From: Veillonella ratti
GTDB taxonomy: Bacteria > Bacillota > Negativicutes > Veillonellales > Veillonellaceae
Assembly (NCBI RefSeq): GCF_003992115.1
Contig: NZ_RQUX01000002.1
Span: 119,472-183,471, forward strand
Direction: 5' to 3'
Length of the DNA stretch: 64,000 nucleotides
Shown here: piece by piece, positions 16,342 to 22,845 of the stretch
Layout: every line of letters begins with the position of its first letter
How positions within the stretch are numbered: the first letter of the stretch is position 1
Notes under the pieces: generated by a model
What the model saw: only the letters and a program-made list of their open reading frames with translations
Told to the model about the DNA's origin: nothing
Databases searched by the model: none
Program-made: the position numbers and the translations under genes

Positions 16342-18858
16342 TTACTTATCAGCATCTTTAGGCGGTTCTTCGTCGTTGATAATTTCTACATACACGTCAT
16401 TGCCTTCAGCTTGTGCATTAATAAGCGCGCCCATCAAAACGGAATTGGACCGTTCTTCCGGCGTGGCCTTACTGGGATCCCATTTGGTCATGCCTTTTAA
16501 CTCATCGGGAACTTCCGTTTTTTTTTGCGCTATAGAGCCCTCGGCAGACGGCATCATCTCACCATCACCGAATTCGTCGTCAGGTGGCGGCGCCGCTTCA
16601 AAATCGGCTGCACCAAAGTCATCCACGACCGGCGCTCCTGCTGAAACAGTACCGGATGCACCAAAATCATCAACAGGTGCAGAATTACCCGCAGTTGATG
16701 CACCGAGGTCATCAACTGTCAGCTTAGCATCGCCAACATTTGAGGCACCAAAATCATCCACGGTCGGCTTAGTGCCACCGCCATTGGAAGCGCCAAAGTC
16801 ATCTACTACCGATGGCGATACGCTTGGCTGTGACACAGTAGGTTGTACCGTTGACTGTGCAGTTGGCTGCGCAACCGGTGATACGCCGCTTGGTCCGGCC
16901 ATCGGTTGCGGCTGAGGTTGTTGTCTTGCCGATTGTGGCGGTGTATTTACATGCGCTGCTCCCGCAGTCGCTGCTTTACCACCACCGCCGTTAATTACGG
17001 CCTTGGCGGCATCTAAATATCCTTTAGCGGCACTGTCGTCTTGACACAGCACTTGCACCATCACTTCGCGCCCCAGAGCCTGATATAAACTCTGCTCCAA
17101 TTCGAAAATTCGATCTTCCGTGTTACACATATTAACTAGCATCGGATTGCCGAATACGAAAACAACGCGCGATTCATCAATATAGGTCAAGAAAGCTTGG
17201 TTAAAAAAGTTAGCCGTAAAATTCCAAGACCTGCTGTTGGCATACCGTAAGGTATCCTTCTTTATTTTATCATAATTCCTAGGATTTTCGATGTGCTGAC
17301 CTAAAATAAGTGCTGTATCACCTATAATTGAGCGAATTCGAGACTCTTTTTTAGCCGCTTGACCATGGCCCATGCCGGCGTTCTTTGCCGGTGCTTTGCG
17401 CTTAGACGGCGCCTTGCTTCTACTTTGCGTAGGCGGTGCCATTGAAGTTGGCGGCGCCATACCTACCGAAGTTGTCATATCGGCGCCGGGCGGCATCGCC
17501 CCCGGTGGCATCGTACCCGGCGCCGCAGATGATATGCCGCTTGGCGATACTGTACCGGGAACTGCTGAACCCGGCATCACGGCACTTTGCGCACCTGACA
17601 CTGCCTGATTCATTGCGCCCGCGTCAGACATCATACCTTGATGCATCATATTCGGGCTCATCATCGGTGGATGCTGTTCTAATTGAGCCAGTCTGGCACC
17701 AAACTGATTATCTGATTCATCCAAACGATGTTCAACGGCAGCCAACCGTTGTAATACATCTTCTTCGCTGACTTGCGCTCGCGCACAAATTCCCAACAAG
17801 CCCATTTCAATAACGATGCGCGGATTATCCACCCGTTTGGCATCATTCAAAATTTGCTGTAATTCTTTGACAAAATAATTGAGCTCATCTACCGACAAAG
17901 ACTGTGCTTGGGTCGCAAAAGTTTCCTTAAACGGCGCATATAAAGCCAATTCTTCCGCAGTAGGCAATACTTTTTCAATCAGTAAGGCCCTTACATGTTG
18001 AATGAGAACTTCAATAATCTGTTTACTGTCACGCCCTTCGCTAAGTGCCTTTTTAGAAGCAACCAAAACGGCCGCGCCATCACCTTTGCGCAAATAATCG
18101 AGGAAGGTCATAATCCACTCTTTACCGACAAGACCGATCATGGATTCCACAGTCTGCGCCGTAATCACGTCTGTCGTCATGCCGGAGCATTGATCCAAAA
18201 TACTGAGGGCGTCACGCAAACCGCCGTCCGCATGAATGGCAATGAGTTGCGCCGCATCAGGGGCCAATTTAATATCGCTTTCTTCGGCCACATGCATCAA
18301 GTGTTCCGCAATATCTTCCGCCGTAATCCGTCGGAAGGTATAACGCTGACAACGGGATAAAATCGTTACCGGCAATTTGTCCACTTCCGTGGTGGCAAAA
18401 ATAAACATGATATGAGGCGGTGGTTCTTCAATCGTCTTCAAAAGGGCATTCCACGCTTCATTCGTCAGCATGTGGGCTTCGTCGATGATGAAGATTTTTT
18501 TACGACCTTCAACGGGTAAAAACTTCACACTTTCGCGCAAAGAGCGAATTTCATCTATACCGCGGTTCGACGCCGCATCTATTTCCAAAACGTCCATGGA
18601 TTGGCCGTTCAAAATTTGTTTACAAGAGGTACATTCGTTACAAGGGTGATCAGTGGGTCCTTTTTCACAGTTAATGGCTCTGGCAAAAATCTTGGCTACA
18701 CTCGTTTTGCCCGTCCCACGCGGTCCGGAAAACAAGTACGCATGCGCCACTTTATCTTCGCGAATGGCACGCATCAACGTCTCGCTCACTTGCTTTTGCC
18801 CTACCACATCGGTGAAGGTCTGCGGCCGCCATTTCCGATACAACGCTACATAACTCAT
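16342..18858 (-). CDS. dnaX: DNA polymerase III subunit gamma/tau
   Basis: 838 residues. AAA+ clamp-loader ATPase: GPRGTGKTSVAKI (Walker A about 45-52), zinc cysteines C64/C73/C76/C79, IDEAHMLT (Walker B/motif II) and SRCQRYTF (sensor). After the collar domain comes a long low-complexity Met/Pro/Ala linker, a folded region (about 545-635), then an acidic tail with five or six repeats of V-D-D-F-G-A-S. The ATG at 18858 follows GGAGGG; 27 in-frame codons upstream lie inside the SRP RNA and are rejected. Near codon 778 there is a run of nine A (plus coordinates 16518-16526). One-base slippage either way hits a stop within about 10 codons, so a shortened form could be made. Confidence 0.97.
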   Translation of the reverse strand: MSYVALYRKWRPQTFTDVVGQKQVSETLMRAIREDKVAHAYLFSGPRGTGKTSVAKIFARAINCEKGPTDHPCNECTSCKQILNGQSMDVLEIDAASNRGIDEIRSLRESVKFLPVEGRKKIFIIDEAHMLTNEAWNALLKTIEEPPPHIMFIFATTEVDKLPVTILSRCQRYTFRRITAEDIAEHLMHVAEESDIKLAPDAAQLIAIHADGGLRDALSILDQCSGMTTDVITAQTVESMIGLVGKEWIMTFLDYLRKGDGAAVLVASKKALSEGRDSKQIIEVLIQHVRALLIEKVLPTAEELALYAPFKETFATQAQSLSVDELNYFVKELQQILNDAKRVDNPRIVIEMGLLGICARAQVSEEDVLQRLAAVEHRLDESDNQFGARLAQLEQHPPMMSPNMMHQGMMSDAGAMNQAVSGAQSAVMPGSAVPGTVSPSGISSAAPGTMPPGAMPPGADMTTSVGMAPPTSMAPPTQSRSKAPSKRKAPAKNAGMGHGQAAKKESRIRSIIGDTALILGQHIENPRNYDKIKKDTLRYANSRSWNFTANFFNQAFLTYIDESRVVFVFGNPMLVNMCNTEDRIFELEQSLYQALGREVMVQVLCQDDSAAKGYLDAAKAVINGGGGKAATAGAAHVNTPPQSARQQPQPQPMAGPSGVSPVAQPTAQSTVQPTVSQPSVSPSVVDDFGASNGGGTKPTVDDFGASNVGDAKLTVDDLGASTAGNSAPVDDFGASGTVSAGAPVVDDFGAADFEAAPPPDDEFGDGEMMPSAEGSIAQKKTEVPDELKGMTKWDPSKATPEERSNSVLMGALINAQAEGNDVYVEIINDEEPPKDADK

Positions 18859-18882
18859 AGGGTTCCCTCCTTTCTTATAAAC

Positions 18883-19047
18883 AAAAAAGCCGTCACAACA
18901 CTCGATTATGACAGCCTTATAGGTTCCCTCGTGGCACATGAAAGTAACCGCTTAGTGCTGCTATCTCTCGATCCTGACACGATTCACAGGCTTCCATTGC
19001 ACGAGCCCCACAAGACTGCCATAATCCAGTCCTGCATTACGGCTAGC
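18883..19047 (-). ncRNA. ffs: Signal recognition particle RNA (4.5S/scRNA type)
   Basis: On the minus strand the SRP RNA domain IV core is readable: GTCAGG on the 5' side, a CGAGAGA-type GNRA apical loop and AGCAGC on the 3' side. Below it the arms pair progressively (CTCGTG with CACGAG; ATGGAAG with CTTTCAT), and a 15-bp lower helix (GATTATGGCAGTCTT with AAGGCTGTCATAATC, two wobbles) is closed by GCCGT/ACGGC and followed by six T. The size of about 160 nt is intermediate between the E. coli and Bacillus forms. Position directly upstream of dnaX is the same as scr in Bacillus. Confidence 0.88.
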
Positions 19048-19053
19048 TATATT

Positions 19054-19082
19054 ATTATATACTACTAAAGGCAAAAAAACAA
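19054..19082 (-). promoter_or_regulatory. Promoter of the SRP RNA
   Basis: Minus-strand TTGTTT (19077-19082), 17-bp spacer, perfect TATAAT (19054-19059). The predicted start at about 19047 agrees with the RNA 5' end deduced from the closing helix. Confidence 0.75.
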
Positions 19083-19240
19083 GTCGCCCCCAACCAATCA
19101 ATTTATACAAAATACACTATACATTTTGCATAAAATTGCCAATAAAATGTATACGATAAAGATTGCCTGTAGTATAATAATGCTAGATATATTCTATAGC
19201 GTATCTAACTTTTATCAAAAGCTAGGAAAGGATTTTTATT

Positions 19241-20659
19241 ATGGACGCTTTTAACTCTTTCATCGGAACCATTACCGGCTTTTTATGGGACTACATTATC
19301 ATTATTTATTTAGTACTCGCCGGCCTCTGGTTCTCCTTCAGCACCGGATTCATTCAGGTGCGCGAACTCAAGGAAATGATTCGTCTTCTAGGCGAAGGTG
19401 TTGGTAAAAAAACAGAAGGCAACCGCATTTCCTCCTTCCAGGCATTCTGCGTAAGCTCTGCCTCTCGCGTTGGTGTCGGCAACATCGCCGGTATCGCCAT
19501 CGCCGTTGTACTCGGCGGCCCGGGTGCCATTTTCTGGATGTGGTTCATCGCCTTATTGGGCGCTGCCACCGGTTTTGTAGAAAGTACCTTGGCACAGATT
19601 TACAAAGTGCCTTCCAGTAAAGGCGGTTTCCACGGTGGTCCGGCTTACTACATCAAAATGGGTTTAAAAAATCCGGCCTTCGCATTTCTCTTTGCCGTGC
19701 TCATCAGTGTAACCTACGGTTTGATTTACAACTCCGTACAGGCCAACACATTAGCCAACGCCTTGCTTATCGTAAACCTTGATCCACAAGTAACCGCCAT
19801 CGGCGTTGCTATTTTAACAGCCCTCGTTATCTTCGGCGGTATCGCTCGTGTAGCTCGTTTGAGCGAATGGCTCGTACCGGTTATGGCCGGTTTATACATT
19901 TTAACCGCTATTTATGTTGTATTGGTGAACATCACCGAATTACCGAACGTAATCTATGCTATTTTCTCCAATGCCTTCAACTTTGATGCAGCTGCCGGCG
20001 GTTTCTTCGGCGCCGCTGTCATGAACGGTATTAAACGCGGCTTGTTCTCCAACGAAGCCGGTGAAGGTTCCGTACCAAACGCCGCTGCTACGGCTGACGT
20101 AAGCCATCCGGTAAAACAAGGTCTCATCCAAAGCTTCGGCGTATTCGTGGATACTTTCCTTGTATGTTCCGCTTCCGCCTTCATCGTATTGATTTCCGGC
20201 AACTATGCCAGCGCCGGTCTCACCGGTATTGCTCTTATCCAGCATGACTTGGCTATGCAACTCGGCAGCTGGGCTGCACCTGTAATGGCCATCTTCATTT
20301 TCATGTTTGCCTTCTCTTCCATCGTGGGCAACTACTACTATGGCGAAATCAACATCGCTCATTTAACTAAAAACCCTATTTACCTAAATATTTTCCGCGT
20401 GTTCGTTGTTATCATGGTATACTTCGGTTCCGTGGCTTCCCTTAACCTCGTATGGAACTTGGCCGACTTATTCATGGCCTTCATGGTACTTACGAACTTA
20501 ACCGCCATTCTCCTCTTGTGGAAACAGTGTAAAGCTGCGATGCTCGACTATTTCAAACAGAAAAAAGCCGGCATTGTGGAACCTACATTTGATAGAAGCG
20601 TACTGCCTAATCAAGAAGGAATAGTATGGTGGCATAAGGACGCACAGCATAAAGACTAG
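19241..20659 (+). CDS. Sodium:alanine symporter (AGCS family)
   Basis: 472 residues, about 11 membrane segments. AGCS signatures: SFQAFCVSSASRVGVGNIAGIAIAV near residue 65, GGPAYYIKMG, NGIKRGLFSNEAGEGSVPNAAATA near residue 262. It imports alanine or glycine with Na+ at the inner membrane. AGGAAAGG precedes the ATG. The last eight codons lie inside the left arm of a large inverted repeat (20634-20823) that carries the likely terminator. Codon use is strongly biased to C-ending codons, suggesting high expression. Confidence 0.93.
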   Translation: MDAFNSFIGTITGFLWDYIIIIYLVLAGLWFSFSTGFIQVRELKEMIRLLGEGVGKKTEGNRISSFQAFCVSSASRVGVGNIAGIAIAVVLGGPGAIFWMWFIALLGAATGFVESTLAQIYKVPSSKGGFHGGPAYYIKMGLKNPAFAFLFAVLISVTYGLIYNSVQANTLANALLIVNLDPQVTAIGVAILTALVIFGGIARVARLSEWLVPVMAGLYILTAIYVVLVNITELPNVIYAIFSNAFNFDAAAGGFFGAAVMNGIKRGLFSNEAGEGSVPNAAATADVSHPVKQGLIQSFGVFVDTFLVCSASAFIVLISGNYASAGLTGIALIQHDLAMQLGSWAAPVMAIFIFMFAFSSIVGNYYYGEINIAHLTKNPIYLNIFRVFVVIMVYFGSVASLNLVWNLADLFMAFMVLTNLTAILLLWKQCKAAMLDYFKQKKAGIVEPTFDRSVLPNQEGIVWWHKDAQHKD

Positions 20660-20823
20660 TAAAGGTATGCGTACAATAAGCGTGTTATAAAAAAGATAGT
20701 AGGTGCTGTTTCCTCCCGACGAAACAAGTTCTGAGGGTCGTTCAACAGCACCTACTATCTTTTTCTTTCATATTCACGGCTTAGCACGTATATCTTTACT
20801 AACGTCTTATGTTGTGCGTCTTA
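20634..20823. repeat. Hairpin element A (reverse orientation), also alsT-like gene terminator
   Basis: Nested palindrome. Outer imperfect arms run 20634-20688 and 20765-20823; a perfect 21-bp inner stem is at 20690-20710/20744-20764; the 33-nt apex is 20711-20743. The apex, read on the minus strand, begins GAACGACCCTCAGAACTTG. The outer left arm contains the final codons and stop of the symporter gene, so an inverted copy of the gene end lies downstream. The right arm ends in a T-run. Confidence 0.85.
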
Positions 20824-20872
20824 CGTCGGGGAGAGGAGAGTAGGACATATAAAATAAAGCATATTAATTGCC

Positions 20873-21033
20873 TCGTGCGTATTTCAGAAAGCATGATGAT
20901 CCTATCTCCTCCCTGCGAGTCAAGCTAGAAAGGTCGTTCAACAGGACTGTCACTCTTTTTCTTTCAATTTCACGGCATAGCACGTATATCTTTACTAACG
21001 TCTTATGTTGTGCGTCTTATGCTGGAGAGAGGG
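20873..21033. repeat. Hairpin element E (reverse orientation, decayed)
   Basis: Its apex at 20907-20939 is again exactly 33 nt and shares its ends (TCCTCCC and GGTCGTTC) with element A but has several changes inside. The inner stem is only partly paired. The downstream arm (20954-21033) is a close direct repeat of the right arm of element A (20757-20838), for example GCACGTATATCTTTACTAAC in both. Confidence 0.7.
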
Positions 21034-21141
21034 GAGAAGGAGATAAGAAATATATTTATCGTAGCTCAAAAGCAAAAAATTTTTACCCTAAAGCTCAGTA
21101 AATAGGCAATCAAAATCATTTTCTCTTCTCTCCACTGATGT

Positions 21142-21297
21142 GCAGAATTGGATTGGGTATAAGGCGTTAAGTACTCTGCGAAGAAAAAGGAAAGGCAGGC
21201 CTATTGAACGAACCTCAGAACTTGTTTCGTTGGGAGGAAATAGGCCTGCCTTTCCTTTTTTACCAGCATAAACAGCCTATACCTAATCTAATACTGC
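21142..21297. repeat. Hairpin element B (forward orientation)
   Basis: Outer imperfect arms 21142-21168/21271-21297, perfect 20-bp inner stem 21184-21203/21241-21260, 33-nt apex 21206-21238 (begins GAACGAACCTCAGAACTTG, ends GGGAGGA). The stem sequence is unrelated to that of element A. The inner right arm ends in five T, terminator-like. Confidence 0.85.
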
Positions 21298-21310
21298 CCT
21301 TTTCTCCCAC

Positions 21311-21440
21311 CGTAAATATTCGAGGCGCGCCTAGAGGCTTCTAGGAAAACCATACGTGCTATGGAGATATGTGAAAGAAAAAGAAGTCATGTCCTATTGA
21401 ACGAACCTCAGAACTTGTCTCGCTGAGAGGAAATAGGCCT
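21311..21440. repeat. Hairpin element C (forward, truncated)
   Basis: The apex at 21399-21431 (33 nt, GAACGAACCTCAGAACTTG start) is intact, but only about 6 bp of stem (CCTATT/AATAGG) remain. The left flank (21311-21360, starting CGTAAATATTCGAGGCGC) is a diverged direct repeat of element D's left arm, and no matching right arm follows. Confidence 0.7.
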
Positions 21441-21452
21441 TCCCTCCCCCCG

Positions 21453-21653
21453 TAAATATTCGGAGGCGCAACATTAGGCTTGAAGTGAAACCATATGTGC
21501 TCTGCACCTATGTGAGTAGAGAAAGGCACTAAGGGCCTGTTGAACGACCCTCAGAACTTGTTTCGTCGGGAGGAAATAGGCCCTTAGTGCCTCTCTCTTA
21601 TACAGCCTCAGAACACATGGTTTCACTTCGCCTATGTCGCCCTGCGAATATTT
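21453..21653. repeat. Hairpin element D (forward orientation)
   Basis: Outer arms 21453-21504/21609-21653 (shared GAAGTGAAACCAT and TAAATATTCG segments, inverted), inner stem 21518-21538/21578-21598 (21 bp, one mismatch), apex 21542-21574 with GAACGACCCTCAGAACTTG at its start and TCGTCGGGAGGA at its end. It stops just before the promoter of the binding-protein gene. Confidence 0.85.
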
Positions 21654-21665
21654 ATAATTTCATTA

Positions 21666-21694
21666 TTGATATTTATGCAGAAAAGGTCTATAAT
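21666..21694 (+). promoter_or_regulatory. Sigma-70 promoter of the amino-acid binding protein
   Basis: TTGATA (21666-21671), 17-bp spacer, perfect TATAAT (21689-21694), about 57 nt before the start codon; AGGGGGAAG is the ribosome site. Confidence 0.8.
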
Positions 21695-21757
21695 ATGCAT
21701 ATAATTGATTTTGAGTTTTTAAGAGTCCTTGAAGTTTTAATGTAGGGGGAAGTAATT

Positions 21758-22546
21758 ATGTTTAGTTCACTTAAAAAATTCGCGAGCAAAAAGATTGTGC
21801 TCACTTTGACAGCGGCTTTATTGACAGCCGGTTTAATTGCAGGTTGCGGCAGCACCGGCGGCGACAATCAGGAAAAAGTTATTAAAGTAGGGGCCGAAAC
21901 TACGTTTCCTCCATTTGAATTTACCGAAGGCGACAAATATGTAGGTTTCGATATTGACCTTGCTGATGCAGTTGCCAAGAAAATGGGTTACAAAATGCAG
22001 TTCAAGAGCATGGGCTTCGACGCTTTGATTCCTGCTTTGCAGAGTAAAGATATCGATATGATCGCATCCGGTCTCAGTGCTACACCTGAACGTGAAAAAG
22101 CTGTTCTTTTCAGTAATCCATACTTTGAAAAAGGCGGTTTCGTAGCGATTGTTAAAAAAGATGACACTGCTACAAGCATGAACGATTTAGCCGGCAAACG
22201 TATCGTTGTTCAAATCGGTAGCGTAGCCTTAGACGTAGCTGAAAAGATTCCTAACGCACAGGTTAAATCCGTTGACAGCAACTCTCAGTTATTCAATGAA
22301 TTAAAAGCCGGCACTGCTGACGCCATCGTATTGGACAACGCCGTTGCTCTTTACTACTTGAAACAGGGTGCTGATGCTGATACCAAAATTATCGGCGAAC
22401 CTGTAGATCCGGAACCATTCGTATGGGCATTCCGTAAAGATGACAAACAGTTGAAAGAACAAGCTGACAAAGCTTTGGCTGATTTGAAAGCTGACGGCAC
22501 TTACGACAAAATCTATGAAAAATGGTTTGGTCCTGCTAAAAAATAA
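21758..22546 (+). CDS. Polar amino-acid ABC transporter substrate-binding lipoprotein
   Basis: 262 residues. Lipoprotein signal with lipobox LIAGC (Cys about residue 29), then a family 3 solute-binding domain: KVGAETTFPPFEFTEGDKYVGFDIDLADAVAKKMG, the GLSATPEREKAVLFSNPYF motif and DAIVLDNAVALYYLKQ. It captures glutamine, arginine, cystine or a related amino acid. No permease or ATPase gene lies beside it, so it is an orphan that must dock on a transporter encoded elsewhere. Own promoter and terminator. Confidence 0.93.
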   Translation: MFSSLKKFASKKIVLTLTAALLTAGLIAGCGSTGGDNQEKVIKVGAETTFPPFEFTEGDKYVGFDIDLADAVAKKMGYKMQFKSMGFDALIPALQSKDIDMIASGLSATPEREKAVLFSNPYFEKGGFVAIVKKDDTATSMNDLAGKRIVVQIGSVALDVAEKIPNAQVKSVDSNSQLFNELKAGTADAIVLDNAVALYYLKQGADADTKIIGEPVDPEPFVWAFRKDDKQLKEQADKALADLKADGTYDKIYEKWFGPAKK

Positions 22547-22640
22547 GCTTAAAATAAGCTAGTTTTTAACAAGTGAATCATAGCTCCTCATTCACTTTGA
22601 ATGACGGAAGCTGAAAATATCATATACCGTTACCAAAAGG

Positions 22641-22682
22641 AAGGCGTTATCCCTTGAGCAAAAGCTGAGGGGATAACGCCTT
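22641..22682 (+). terminator. Terminator of the binding-protein gene
   Basis: Perfect 13-bp arms 22641-22653/22670-22682 followed by TTTTC. Confidence 0.85.
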
Positions 22683-22755
22683 TTCTTTCATTATAAAGTT
22701 GAATGATTGATAACCCGGAACTATAACATTTAACTAGTCCCTTATGGCAAAACAA

Positions 22756-22845
22756 CTAGATACCACTTAATCTACAGGTACTGTCCTAGATACAACTTAC
22801 TCTACAGGTACGGTACCAGGTACAACTTACTCTGCAGGTACGGCA
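22756..22845. repeat. 30-bp tandem repeat covering the addA stop codon
   Basis: Three 30-bp units start at 22756, 22786 and 22816 and share CTACAGGTAC/CTGCAGGTAC cores. The third unit contains the last codons and stop of addA (minus strand, VPAE then TAA), so the two downstream units are diverged copies of the gene end including its stop. Confidence 0.8.

Noticed and set aside
16208..16915. Plus-strand open frame rich in Ser/Pro/Thr opposite dnaX
   Set aside because: Shadow of the dnaX low-complexity tail; no ribosome site, and dnaX is certain on the other strand.
18859..18939. 27-codon N-terminal extension of dnaX
   Set aside because: It lies within the SRP RNA gene and upstream of a good ribosome site; DnaX proteins start at MSYVALYRKWRP.
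20634..21653. Integron attC array or insertion sequence
   Set aside because: attC sites are conserved at their ends, not at the apex, and no cassette genes, integrase or transposase are present; a short open frame at 20868-21101 lies across the repeats and has no support.
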